From positions 1 to 64,000 of the forward strand of contig CAZQGO010000010.1 of NCBI GenBank assembly GCA_964593065.1: DNA of 64,000 nt, read 5' to 3'. The notes beneath the pieces are model-generated. The model had not been told where the DNA came from. It searched no databases and saw only the letters and a program-made list of their open reading frames with translations. A program made the position numbers and the translations under genes. Positions 32,689 to 41,477 of this stretch are shown piece by piece. Source of the stretch: CAZQGO01 sp964593065 (GTDB lineage: Bacteria > Oederibacteriota > JAAXVQ01). The stretch's first letter is position 1, and the number at the start of each line of letters is the position of its first letter.

Positions 32689-32951
32689 TAAGCTTTCTTC
32701 CCGGCGCACCCGCCCCGGCCGCAGGAGCTTTCCGGGGGAACCACAGATCCCCCATGCCGCCGTCGCTTCGCTCTTCATCGGGGAGGCCTCCCTGATGGCA
32801 CCGGCCGGGAGCCGGGACAACCCTTCGGCGCGGGTCACCCCTCGCGGAGTTAGAGGAAGTTTCCCTGACCATCCCCGGACCCGGAATGGCCCTGCTCGGC
32901 GCGCCCAGCGCTCTTTGCCCCCGAACCCGAAGCCTCATCACCGGACGGGGC
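32689..32951 (-). other. Gene-free spacer with strong dyads, possible structured RNA
   Basis: With the adjacent promoter this is a 339-base stretch without a credible gene, lying 3' of the chemoreceptor gene. On the minus strand it contains GGTCAGGGAAACTTCC, an 11+11 base loopless dyad at 32776-32797 (one mismatch, centre AGGCCT), and a GGGGGA/TCCCCC hairpin with an eight-base loop near 32724-32743. No U-tract follows, so these are not standard terminators, and no riboswitch consensus I know fits. Short open frames here have no ribosome site. Confidence 0.4.
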
Positions 32952-34691
32952 CTAGTCGATCTTGAATTCCACGATCATGTTTCTGACTTTCAGGGAGTCC
33001 TGGCTGAGACGCTGGAGCGAGCTGGTGATCTGTTCCAGGGAGGAAGTCTGCTCCTGAACGGATGCGGCCACACTTTGGGCGGCGCCGAAATTCTTTTTGC
33101 CCAGAGCTTCGATGTCGCGGATGCGTTCCATCATGGTTTTCAGCACCTCGGACTGCCTGACCATGTCCTCGGAGATGGCCATCGACGCTTCGGCCGCCTG
33201 GTTGGCCTGTTGCAGGATGCGCTGCAGGGCTTCGCCCGCCTGGTAGACCGTATCCCGGCCCGTATGGACGGCGGAGGTGCCTTCGTGGGTGGCCTTTACG
33301 GTCAGCAGGGTTTCGTCCCGGATTTTGGCGATGTTGGTCTGGATCTGCTCGGAGGACCCGGCCGCATGTTCGGCCAATTTCCGGATTTCCTCGGCCACGA
33401 CCTGAAAGCCGCGGCCCGCGTCCCCCGCCCGGGCCGATTCGATCGAAGCGTTCAGGGACAGCATGTTGGTCTGGGTCGTGATGCGCCGGATCGCCACCAC
33501 AAAGCTGCCGATCTCGTCGAGACTGTTCGTCAGGTTTTGCATGCGCCGTTCGATGACGCCCATGTTTTCCGTGATCCCGTCGATGTGGCTCACGGAATCC
33601 TGCACCGTCTTCTTCCCCTGCTCCGAGAGATTTTCGGTCTCCATAAACAAGCGCGAGGCCCCTTCGGATTTCTGCGTCGTATCCTGCAGGGCGGCGGTCA
33701 CCTGGTTGAGCATGGTGGTGGTGGCCGTCGTCTCCTCTTCCTGGCGCTGCAGATCCTCGATGAAGGCCCGCACGCTGGTATTGATGGCGTCGGCCGTGCC
33801 GTTGACCTGCTCCGAGGTGGCGGCGACTTCCTCCACCGACTCATTCATGCGGTTGATGAGAGCAATGGTGTTGGCCACGATCTGCCGCAGGTTCCCGAGA
33901 AAGCGGTTGAAGGCTTCGGCCAGCTTGCCCAATTCATCCCGGCGGTGCAGGTCGATGCGCCGGGTCAAGTCCCCCTGGTTGGATGCGATGTTCTCCATGA
34001 TGCCGACCAGCTGGTTGATGGGCTGCAGGAAGGTGTTGGAGAAATACAGGCCCGCACCGGTCCCGAGGATCATGGCGATGATTAAAACCAGACCCAGCAG
34101 CCAGGTCAGACGCCGTTGTTTGGCCTGCATGCTCTTTAACGACAACCCGACATGCACGGTGCCCAGATATTTCTCCTGGGAGACGGCGGCCTTCCCCGGT
34201 TGCTCGGTCAGGCCTTCCAGAAACATGAGTTCCGCAGGCGAGCCCGACTCGGCGACGGGCTGCTCCTTGACCACGTTTTCGACCTGGATGTCCAGCACCG
34301 TTTCGTTGCGGCCCAGTTCGTAGGGACGGATGCGCACCTGCTCGGCCTTTTCGCCGCTGTCGGGCTCCCCCTTCTGCCACTGAATCCGGTCCGCGCCGTT
34401 CTGGGCCACGACCCGTCCCGCCGCATCCTGAATGGCCACCCAGTGGATGTCGGGCTCGCGCATTAAGCTGTCCACCAGGGCGTAGAGCGCCTTGTAATCC
34501 TTGGACAGCAACGGCTGCCGGCTGTTGTAATTGAGATTCTTCGCCAAGGCCTTGCCGCGGGCGAGATACTCCGCCCGCAGCGTGTTGCGCTGCTGCAGGT
34601 AGCTGGGCACGAAGGTCAGGAAGCTTACCCCGATGACGAGGGCGTAAATGAACCAGAGAACCGTGGTCTTTAAGCTTCTGTCCTGAGTCAT
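32952..34691 (-). CDS. Methyl-accepting chemotaxis protein
   Basis: 579 residues. Membrane segment 8-29, a periplasmic sensor of about 160 residues, second membrane segment about 192-213 (LLGLVLIIAMILGTGAGLYF), HAMP domain to about 265, then a cytoplasmic signalling coiled coil. The hairpin tip QTNMLSLNASIESARAGDAGRGFQVVAEEIRKLAE contacts CheA/CheW. Predicted to control flagellar or twitching behaviour. It is encoded ten bases after a periplasmic binding protein, which is probably its ligand-bound partner. Confidence 0.95.
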   Translation of the reverse strand: MTQDRSLKTTVLWFIYALVIGVSFLTFVPSYLQQRNTLRAEYLARGKALAKNLNYNSRQPLLSKDYKALYALVDSLMREPDIHWVAIQDAAGRVVAQNGADRIQWQKGEPDSGEKAEQVRIRPYELGRNETVLDIQVENVVKEQPVAESGSPAELMFLEGLTEQPGKAAVSQEKYLGTVHVGLSLKSMQAKQRRLTWLLGLVLIIAMILGTGAGLYFSNTFLQPINQLVGIMENIASNQGDLTRRIDLHRRDELGKLAEAFNRFLGNLRQIVANTIALINRMNESVEEVAATSEQVNGTADAINTSVRAFIEDLQRQEEETTATTTMLNQVTAALQDTTQKSEGASRLFMETENLSEQGKKTVQDSVSHIDGITENMGVIERRMQNLTNSLDEIGSFVVAIRRITTQTNMLSLNASIESARAGDAGRGFQVVAEEIRKLAEHAAGSSEQIQTNIAKIRDETLLTVKATHEGTSAVHTGRDTVYQAGEALQRILQQANQAAEASMAISEDMVRQSEVLKTMMERIRDIEALGKKNFGAAQSVAASVQEQTSSLEQITSSLQRLSQDSLKVRNMIVEFKID

Positions 34692-34701
34692 GGCCGTGTT
34701 C

Positions 34702-35604
34702 TCATTGCACGTATTTTACCTCGGGAAACACCGACAGGTCTTCGATCCCGAGTTGCTTCTGCATTTTGGGATTCACGTAGACAATGATTTTACGGGGAGT
34801 TTCGACTTCGCCGCTCATGCCCTGGGCCAGAACCCGGCGGGCGTAATCCGCCGTTTGGGCGCCGATGTCCTGAAAATCCACCGAGAAGGCCGCCAGGGCG
34901 CCCGCCTTGACGTGATACATGGACAAGCCGATTAAGGGCAGGTTTTCCTGCGCCGCGTGCAGTATCAACTGTTGCACGACGGCCGGATGCGCGACGGTCT
35001 TGTCCGCCACCATCCACAGGAGGTCGACCTCGTCCGCGGTGAGTTTGCGCAGTGCGTCCGGGACCTTATCCTGGTCGTCCACCGCGATCGGGTGCAATGT
35101 CAGCTGGTATTGGCGCACCAGTTGCCGGGCTTGATTGATGTCCTGGGTTGAATAGCGCGGATTATAAATCACGCCCACCCGCTTGACGTTGGGAAACATT
35201 TTCTGGATTTTGGCGAATTGCTCGTCTAAGGGGATCTTGATGACGACGCCCCCGGCCTCGTGGTTGGGAATGACGGGAGGGTCCATGATCATGGTATAGA
35301 CGATCGGGATCTCAGCGTTCAGTTCCCGGGTGGTTAAAACGGCTTCAGTGCCGATGGGCACGACCACGCGGATTTGGGCCGGTTGATACCGGGACATGAT
35401 TTTCCGGCCGCCGGCCAGGTCGCCTTCCAGATTGACGGCAACCGTTTCGAACGAGGCCTCCTGTTGCAGGCCTTTGGCGGCCTCCAGGTAGGGAGCCACG
35501 GACCGGCTCAGGACCACGGCCACCTTCTCGGCGGCGCCCGCCTGCCAGGCGCACAGGGCCACGCCCGCGGCCAGCCCCAGAACCCGGGTCCCGTGTCGTA
35601 TCAT
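34702..35604 (-). CDS. Periplasmic ABC-type substrate-binding protein (PF04392-like)
   Basis: 300 residues with a signal peptide (MIRHGTRVLGLAAGVALCAW, cleavage near GAA). The two-lobed binding fold shows VAVVLSRSVAPYLEAAKGLQ, RVVVPIGTEAVLTTRELN, IVYTMIMDPP, RVGVIYNPRYST and VDLLWMVADKTVAHPAVVQ, as in the DUF534/TrpX-like family. No ABC permease or ATPase gene is adjacent. Set between a TonB receptor and a chemoreceptor, it may serve sensing rather than transport. Confidence 0.88.
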   Translation of the reverse strand: MIRHGTRVLGLAAGVALCAWQAGAAEKVAVVLSRSVAPYLEAAKGLQQEASFETVAVNLEGDLAGGRKIMSRYQPAQIRVVVPIGTEAVLTTRELNAEIPIVYTMIMDPPVIPNHEAGGVVIKIPLDEQFAKIQKMFPNVKRVGVIYNPRYSTQDINQARQLVRQYQLTLHPIAVDDQDKVPDALRKLTADEVDLLWMVADKTVAHPAVVQQLILHAAQENLPLIGLSMYHVKAGALAAFSVDFQDIGAQTADYARRVLAQGMSGEVETPRKIIVYVNPKMQKQLGIEDLSVFPEVKYVQ

Positions 35605-35619
35605 GACGGCTTTCCGCCC

Positions 35620-37923
35620 TCAGAACGCATAGGTGTAGTCCGCGGTCAGGCGCAGGACGCGCGGTCCCTTGACATAATGGTTCCCGACCTGGTCATAGGT
35701 AAGGTCGTTCTCGAAACAGTTGTAAATGGAAGCCGTCAGATTGACCCCTTTTAACCGGACGCCGGCGCTTACGTCGAACTGATTCAGCCAGATGTTGACG
35801 ATCCGCGCCCCGTTGTTGTACCGCGCGTCAAACTCCACGGTCCGGGGCACGCAGCCCAAATGGGCGTAAAAGTTTACGAACACCCGGTTCTCGTAATTGA
35901 AACCCAGGATGCCGTTGATGAGGTCGCTGTCCCCCTCATCCACGATGTAGGAGGGGGGAACCCGCATGAGGTACAAGGTGTAATGGGTGTAATTCACGGA
36001 CAGCTTGGCGTAGGGGAGGGGGTGGGTCGTGGCCTCCAGCTCGAAACCCCGGCCCAGGCGACTGTTGTTGTTGGACAAGGTGAGATTGGCCGAGGCGTTG
36101 TTCAGAATGTTGTTGTAATACAAGCCCGGTTGGGCCGGAAAAGACGGGTTGATCTGGCTTAAGTCCGGGGAGTATACGTACACGTTGACCCTTTCCGGAA
36201 GCGGCTGGATTTCATCCTGGGTTTCCCAGTAAAAATAGCCGCCCTTGGCCTGCAGCCATTTCCCCAGTTCGTATTCCACGCTCACTTCGCTTTGCTGGGT
36301 CCTCTCGGGTTTGAGCTTCTCGTTGCCCTGCCCTTCGACGAAGCCCACGGTCGTGCCCGCGTAGCGTTCCAGGAAAACCGGGGCGCGAAAGGCGCTGCCG
36401 TAGAGGGCTTTGAGCCGGAATCCCGGCCAGAAAGTATAGATCAGGCTGCCCCGCGGGCTCAGGTTGCTGCCGTACGCGGTGTTGTAATCGAAACGCGCCC
36501 CGGCTAAAAGCAGCAGGTTCTCCCAGGCGTGATATTCGTCCTGCACGTAGGCGGCGTAATTCTGGTCCCAGACCGTCGGGGTTCGGAAGTAATTTTGTCC
36601 GGACCAGTCATGGGTGTAGCTGATCCCGGCCAGCAGATAATTATCCGCCGGCCACGCCAGATCATACTGGACCTCGCCGAGGAGTTCGTTCTCGGGGCCG
36701 GTCCAATACAGATAGGTCAGGGCCCGGCCCGTCAGCAGGGACAGAGCGTCGGCCTGGTCGATATAGTACCACCCCACGGCATCGGTGACCGGATGGGTCT
36801 GCCCCGAGTCTTCCACGATGATCGCGGCGCCCGGAGGCAGATCGGAGGCCGAGGCGATAGAATGCCGGGGGATCGTGAAATTCGTCTGCCGGATGTCCCG
36901 CTTCAGGTAATAGGTATCTTCCACGCGGGCCGTCACTTTCGAGAGGTCGTTGAGCTCCCAGACAACCCGGTTGTCCAGGTAGAGCGTATCCTGGTAGGCC
37001 CGTTGCTTCGGGGTGGGCGAGAAGAACAGGCCCTGGTAGGCCTCCTGGCTCTTGTGGAATCCGGCCCGAAGACTGAACCGGTCCGCCTGCTTGACCGCCA
37101 CGTCGAAGTGGTCGCCTTCGTAGAAATCGTTGGGAGTGGAATTGATCAGGTCCAGGCCGTGCTCCGCCCAGTAGCCCGCGTCGGCCACGAAGTCCCATGC
37201 GCCGTCGCGCCGCCCGTAAGCCGTGAAGAGGTAGCGGGAAAGTTCCTCGTCCCCGTTCTTGGTGCCCACGCTCAGCTTGGTGTAGAGCCCCCCCAGGTCC
37301 GCGCCGTCCTTGGTGATGATGTTGATGACGCCGGCGAAGGCGTTGGCGCCGTAGAGGGCCGAACCCGGCCCCTTGATGATCTCGATCTGTTTGATGGCGT
37401 CCAGGTTGTTTCCGAAGGTGTCGTTGAAGTTCCCCCAGTCGATGGTGTTGAGTTTACGCCCGTCGAGCAGCACCAGGATTTTATTGTTGTAAGCGGACTG
37501 CATGCCCCGGAAGCGCACGGTCTCGAAAATGCCCTCGTGCGTGAGGTCCGCGCCCGTGAAGTTGAGCAGGATGTCGGAAAGGGTCAGGGCGTTGCGCTCC
37601 CGGATTTCCTGCGCCGTGATGATGGTCACGTTGCCCGGCACTTCGGAAAGCTTCTGGAGATGCCGGGTCGCGGTGGTGACCAGGGCTTCTTCGCCGTAAA
37701 TCATCAATTCGGGAATATCCAGCGCCGGGATTTTTTCCTCGGGCCGGGTTTGCGCCGCAGCGGAATTTCCGCTCGGGCCCGGGGCCGTGACGGCGGGCAG
37801 CGCCTCCCCGGATGATGTGTTGGACCGGGCGGCCGGTACCGGCACCTGCTGGGCCAGGACGGCCGGCGCGCAAAGGGCCCAGAAAAAAACGCAAAGCAAA
37901 CTCTTGCGCTTGACGTTTTTCAC
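35620..37923 (-). CDS. TonB-dependent outer-membrane receptor
   Basis: 767 residues with signal peptide (MKNVKRKSLLCVFFWALCAP...LAQ). The plug domain (about 75-195) has VTTATRHLQKLSEVPGNVTIITAQEIRERN, LSDILLNFTG, VRFRGMQSAYNNKILVLLDGR and EIIKGPGSALYGANAFAGVINIITKDG. The remaining ~570 residues form the 22-strand barrel, ending in an aromatic residue (LRLTADYTYAF). Ligand unknown; organisation recalls siderophore/vitamin B12 receptors. Starts with GTG (37923) after GGGAGG. Confidence 0.95.
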   Translation of the reverse strand: MKNVKRKSLLCVFFWALCAPAVLAQQVPVPAARSNTSSGEALPAVTAPGPSGNSAAAQTRPEEKIPALDIPELMIYGEEALVTTATRHLQKLSEVPGNVTIITAQEIRERNALTLSDILLNFTGADLTHEGIFETVRFRGMQSAYNNKILVLLDGRKLNTIDWGNFNDTFGNNLDAIKQIEIIKGPGSALYGANAFAGVINIITKDGADLGGLYTKLSVGTKNGDEELSRYLFTAYGRRDGAWDFVADAGYWAEHGLDLINSTPNDFYEGDHFDVAVKQADRFSLRAGFHKSQEAYQGLFFSPTPKQRAYQDTLYLDNRVVWELNDLSKVTARVEDTYYLKRDIRQTNFTIPRHSIASASDLPPGAAIIVEDSGQTHPVTDAVGWYYIDQADALSLLTGRALTYLYWTGPENELLGEVQYDLAWPADNYLLAGISYTHDWSGQNYFRTPTVWDQNYAAYVQDEYHAWENLLLLAGARFDYNTAYGSNLSPRGSLIYTFWPGFRLKALYGSAFRAPVFLERYAGTTVGFVEGQGNEKLKPERTQQSEVSVEYELGKWLQAKGGYFYWETQDEIQPLPERVNVYVYSPDLSQINPSFPAQPGLYYNNILNNASANLTLSNNNSRLGRGFELEATTHPLPYAKLSVNYTHYTLYLMRVPPSYIVDEGDSDLINGILGFNYENRVFVNFYAHLGCVPRTVEFDARYNNGARIVNIWLNQFDVSAGVRLKGVNLTASIYNCFENDLTYDQVGNHYVKGPRVLRLTADYTYAF

Positions 37924-38008
37924 GCTGACCTCCCTGATTGGCCGGCTGCGGGCGGAAAACCCGGCGGCTGCACGCCGGCGGCAAGGACCGCACGCCTTTG
38001 GTCAGACT

Positions 38009-38038
38009 ATCATACCCCACTTATCCCGGACGCGCCAA
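38009..38038 (-). promoter_or_regulatory. Putative promoter of the TonB receptor-binding protein-chemoreceptor operon
   Basis: Minus strand TTGGCG (38033-38038), 18-base spacer, TATGAT (38009-38014). Four of six and five of six matches. It overlaps the end of the upstream 575-residue gene; the leader would be about 80 bases. Confidence 0.45.
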
Positions 38039-39748
38039 GCCTTTTAGCTCCAACTCCCCGGGCGTGACCCGTATGGAATAATTTTTTTTCGTGGAAAATG
38101 GATATTCCCGGCCCCCCGCCGCAAGGCGGACGCGCCCTTCCGCCACTTCCAGACTTTCCCACGCTGCTCCCCGAGGCCGCAGCACGTTCAACAGGCAGAT
38201 TGCCTTCTCCAAGCCGTCGCCCCGCCCGAAATTGACGACCTCGTCGGGTGTGGCCAGACCGCTCTCTTCATAAATGGATTCGGCCGGCAAGGCCTCGAGC
38301 CGCGCGTAGACCTCTTCCGGCGCCACCGAGGCGAAATTCTCAAGGCTTACCGGGTTGCGTTCCAGGCAGGCCTTGAGGAAGGGCATCCAGCCCTCGGGCG
38401 GGATCTGGCGCGCGGCGTAAAAGGCCAGGTCGGCGACGGGATGGTCCCGCCGCCGCGAAGCCAGGTACGCAACGATTTGGTCACGGGACCATCCCAGGGG
38501 CAGCGACAGCGGCGGCGGAGAAACGTAATTCTTCCCCGGGGACGGCAGGCGCGGCTGCGTGCAGGCGAAGCGCTTGATGGCCTCGCAGAAGGCCGGCAGG
38601 TCCGGCAGGCGATCCAGCAACTGCCGGAATTCCTCATGCGTGCTTTCCAGCCGGCAATCCAGTTTCTTCCCCGCCAGTTGCTTTTCCAGCACATTGAGCA
38701 CGTAGCGCCGGGGATCCGGCTCCAAGTCCAGGTCGTCCTCCTCGACTTCTTCGAGCAGTTTCCGCAGGGTGGCATCATGCACGCGGTTGGGGCTGGCATG
38801 TTCGTAGCGGAATAATTTTTCGGCCGCGATGAAGTAGCGGTGGCCGTCGCGGAAATATTCAAACTGGAAATACCCGCGGTATTCCCCGTGCGCGCGCAGA
38901 AAATTCGTGAAGATTTCGAAGGTGATGGGCGTGGACAGGAAGCGCTGCAGGTGCCGGGTCAGGCGGAGGTAGGCCTGCGGATCGATGCTGGCCTGGGGAT
39001 ATTCGCTGTGGATGACGCCGGACAGGTGCGCCACGAGGGTGACCCGTTCCTTTTCCAGCGCCCGCCTGGCCTTGGCGGACAGTTCCGTGCCGTTGAACCA
39101 CATGGTGCGCGTGACCAGCCGGCGGTTGTTGGTCAACACGCCTTCCTCGCGCGCGATGAAATTCTGGGAATGCAGCGGCGTGGCCAGCAGGAAGATGTCT
39201 TCCAGCGGGATCTCCGCCACCAGGTACAGAGCCGCGGCGTACAACGCCGACAAGGACACGCACTCCCCCGCACCCCGCCGGTGGCCTGTTTTATGGACAA
39301 AGGCGTCCATGGCCTCCACCGTCTCGGTTTTCCAATAGGGGATGGTTTCCCCGCCGTACCGGTCCAGCCCGAAATGGCGGCGGATGTCGAGGTCGAAATA
39401 ATACTTGTCCCCTTCGTATCCGAACAGGGCGTTGGACCGGGACAACATGTCGAGGTCAATGAAATCGCGGAAGCGTTCGGTTTCCCGGCGTTGGGTCGTC
39501 AAGCCCCAGGTTTCCAGATCCAGATTGAAACTATAGTGTTCCATGATGTACTGCTTGAGCCGCTGCAGCCGCCGGTTGAACCCGAGTTTTGACATGCCGG
39601 CGAACCACGGATCTTCGCGCCACCGCCAGATCCGGGGAGACATCAGGTTGGCGAGCACCAGGGCGTAGAGCAGCTCCGGAAAAATGAACACTTCCATATC
39701 CGAGAGCGTGAACGCCGAGGAATATTTTTCCAGGGTCCTTGGATCCAT
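38021..39748 (-). CDS. Large uncharacterised protein, transglutaminase-like motif
   Basis: 575 residues, cytosolic (no signal peptide). I do not recognise the family. A segment RRGAGECVSLSALYAAALYLVAEIPLEDIFLLATPLHSQNF (split here only for description, C163, H193, N196) has the Cys-helix, then strand-His layout of transglutaminase/papain-like folds. The middle (about 250-400) is rich in acidic and aromatic residues (RKLLEEVEEDDLDLEPDPRR), and the C-terminus may hold a small beta domain (GRVRLAAGGREYPFSTKKNY). GGAGGAAGGC precedes the ATG. It ends the nadX-proximal gene set. Confidence 0.75.
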   Translation of the reverse strand: MDPRTLEKYSSAFTLSDMEVFIFPELLYALVLANLMSPRIWRWREDPWFAGMSKLGFNRRLQRLKQYIMEHYSFNLDLETWGLTTQRRETERFRDFIDLDMLSRSNALFGYEGDKYYFDLDIRRHFGLDRYGGETIPYWKTETVEAMDAFVHKTGHRRGAGECVSLSALYAAALYLVAEIPLEDIFLLATPLHSQNFIAREEGVLTNNRRLVTRTMWFNGTELSAKARRALEKERVTLVAHLSGVIHSEYPQASIDPQAYLRLTRHLQRFLSTPITFEIFTNFLRAHGEYRGYFQFEYFRDGHRYFIAAEKLFRYEHASPNRVHDATLRKLLEEVEEDDLDLEPDPRRYVLNVLEKQLAGKKLDCRLESTHEEFRQLLDRLPDLPAFCEAIKRFACTQPRLPSPGKNYVSPPPLSLPLGWSRDQIVAYLASRRRDHPVADLAFYAARQIPPEGWMPFLKACLERNPVSLENFASVAPEEVYARLEALPAESIYEESGLATPDEVVNFGRGDGLEKAICLLNVLRPRGAAWESLEVAEGRVRLAAGGREYPFSTKKNYSIRVTPGELELKGLARPG

Positions 39749-39802
39749 GCCTTCCTCCGGGCTTCAAGCCCCGCTTCCCGAGGCCGGCCCTCTTCCGCCG
39801 GG

Positions 39803-40513
39803 TTAAATCCAGCCCTCGATCCGCGACCAGATGACCAGAATGGTTTCCAGGCGCGCGTGCAGGTCCCGAAGGCGGCGCCCGTCCAGCCGGCCTGCGGGCG
39901 CCAGCAGCCGCACCGGCAGGTCCACCCGGAGCCACGGCCGGCCCGGACGCGCCAGGGCGCGAATCAGGCGGCCGGTCTTCAGCGGCCGATTCAATCCGAT
40001 GTCGCCCGGCAGATCCGCCAGCCGCGCGGCGGCCACGTCCCGGAGATTGCGCAGTGTTTCCGCCGGGCAGGTTGCCGGTTCCGCGCCGGGCCGGTTTTCC
40101 CCGTAGACGTCGCCGCCGTTGGACAGCCATAATTTCACGCCGGCTTCGTTTCCTGGCCCGCCGCGGAAGCCGGACGGCAGCAGATGACAATCCACTCCGG
40201 CGCGGACTTCCCCGCCATCCTGGCACGCCCGGACTTGCGCGTAAAACTCCCGCTCCCCCGCCGGAGCCCGGAATCCACGATCTTCCGGCGTGCCGCTCCG
40301 GGCCCGGGGTTCTTGCTCGGCCGGGACCGGATTTCCGGCCGAGGCCGCGAACCAACCCCGTACGCGGTGTGCGAAGGCATAAACTTCCAGGGCGGTGGAA
40401 GGAGAAAAGGCGGAGGCCCGCGTCCGCATCCGTTCCGCGGGCCCCGAAAATTCGGATAGGGTGACGGTGATCAACAACGGCAGGCGCTTGGGCAGACCCG
40501 CTCCGGAAGCCAT
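39803..40513 (-). CDS. Hypothetical protein
   Basis: 236 residues, no family recognised. The C-terminal half has a regular pattern (LPGDIGLNRPLKTGRLIRAL...RVDLPVRLLAPAGRLDGRRLRDLHARLETILVIWSRIEGWI). A GAGG site precedes the ATG, which lies two bases after the stop of the 117-residue gene, and the frame fills the gap to the next gene. Other frames are also open because of high GC, so this is a moderate-confidence gene. Confidence 0.55.
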   Translation of the reverse strand: MASGAGLPKRLPLLITVTLSEFSGPAERMRTRASAFSPSTALEVYAFAHRVRGWFAASAGNPVPAEQEPRARSGTPEDRGFRAPAGEREFYAQVRACQDGGEVRAGVDCHLLPSGFRGGPGNEAGVKLWLSNGGDVYGENRPGAEPATCPAETLRNLRDVAAARLADLPGDIGLNRPLKTGRLIRALARPGRPWLRVDLPVRLLAPAGRLDGRRLRDLHARLETILVIWSRIEGWI

Positions 40514-40517
40514 GGCC

Positions 40518-40871
40518 TCATTCGCCTTTTTCCAGAAAACCCTTGCCCAGGCCCTTCAAAAAAGCGCCTAAGGTTCTCCCCGCGTGTTTGAGCCAGTGCG
40601 CCACGGCGCGCCCGACATTTTCGGCTTGGACCGCGCCCTGTCCCCCGGCTTTTTCCAAAGCCCGCCCGGTTTTCCGGGTGGCCGCGTGCACGGCCTGTCC
40701 GGCGCGTTCTCCCCCCCGCTCGGCCGCATCCGCACCCTGGCTGAGCCAGCGGCCTGCGGCCTGCAGGGCATCCTTCCCGGCCGGCTCCCGGCCCGCAGCC
40801 GCACAAACGGCGGCCGTCCCGTGGAGTGCCGCGGCCACCAGCAGGCACGCGAGCAGGGTTCTTATTCCCAT
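40518..40871 (-). CDS. Small exported alanine/glycine-rich protein
   Basis: 117 residues. Signal peptide MGIRTLLACLLVAAALHGTA with cleavage near AAVCAAA; a cysteine lies near the end of the hydrophobic stretch, but a lipobox is not clear. The mature part is helical and basic with repeated Ala/Gly (ALQAAGRWLSQGADAAERGGERAGQAVHAATRKTGR would be one amphipathic helix run). The start overlaps the end of the DUF2378-like gene by ten bases. Function unknown. Confidence 0.6.
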   Translation of the reverse strand: MGIRTLLACLLVAAALHGTAAVCAAAGREPAGKDALQAAGRWLSQGADAAERGGERAGQAVHAATRKTGRALEKAGGQGAVQAENVGRAVAHWLKHAGRTLGAFLKGLGKGFLEKGE

Positions 40872-41404
40872 GTGATGCTCCACCCCCAGGCCTCGGGGTC
40901 CGCGTCCACGTGCTCGACCCGCACGTGCTTGGCGCCGGTGGTCTCCGCCGCGGCCGTGATATTGCCCCGGACCACCTGGCGCATGTCCGCCGGCAGTTCC
41001 GGGTATTCCCGCAGCCAAAAGACGGCGCTTTTGGCGCCGCTCACCTCGACGCTGGCTTTCCCCTGTTCGAAGTAGGTGTTCCACAACTTCGCGGCTTGAT
41101 GAATAACGAAGGAAGTGGACGGGATGCGCAGCAGGAATTGATACACTCCCGAATAGCTGCGCCGGGCCATCTCGTAGCCCAGCCGGCGCAGGGGATCCGG
41201 GCTTCCGGGGAAAAGCGCCTCCGCGGCCGCGCGGTACAGTTGGGTCTGCAGCTCGACGGCGTTCCATTGAAACGCCAGGCTTTGCTGATAGAGATCGCGC
41301 ACGGCCGGGGACAGCCGGCTTAAAAATTCCTTTTCCGCCGCCTCGCCCTTCTCTTTGAACATCTTGCGCAGAGCGACCACGTCCGTGCCCTTGGTTCGGG
41401 ACAA
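40862..41404 (-). CDS. DUF2378-like protein, second paralogue
   Basis: 180 residues. Closely similar to its neighbour at 41478-42020: both begin KGTDVVALRK near residue 5 and share ALFPG(S/N)PD, MARRSYSGVY and a GEA/GKA-containing strand, ending in W(G/R)W(S/R)I(T/S)W. The pattern (leader helix, SYSGVYRxxLR, WxTYxxxG, C-terminal beta strands) recalls the myxobacterial DUF2378 family. Start: a TTG at 41404 with GGGGGTG six bases upstream gives exactly the paralogue's length; ATG 41410 or GTG 41413 are alternatives. Function unknown. Confidence 0.7.
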   Translation of the reverse strand: MSRTKGTDVVALRKMFKEKGEAAEKEFLSRLSPAVRDLYQQSLAFQWNAVELQTQLYRAAAEALFPGSPDPLRRLGYEMARRSYSGVYQFLLRIPSTSFVIHQAAKLWNTYFEQGKASVEVSGAKSAVFWLREYPELPADMRQVVRGNITAAAETTGAKHVRVEHVDADPEAWGWSITWE

Positions 41405-41477
41405 AGTCATCACCCCCGGTCTTGCTCCCGGCGAGCGTTCCGGCCGCGTGGCCGCCGCCGGGTCCCGGCGGAAGCTC

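Noticed and set aside
32620..32941. Short open frames (72 and 94 codons) in the spacer before the ligase gene
   Set aside because: No ribosome site, unlike-protein composition, and they overlap each other and the promoter.
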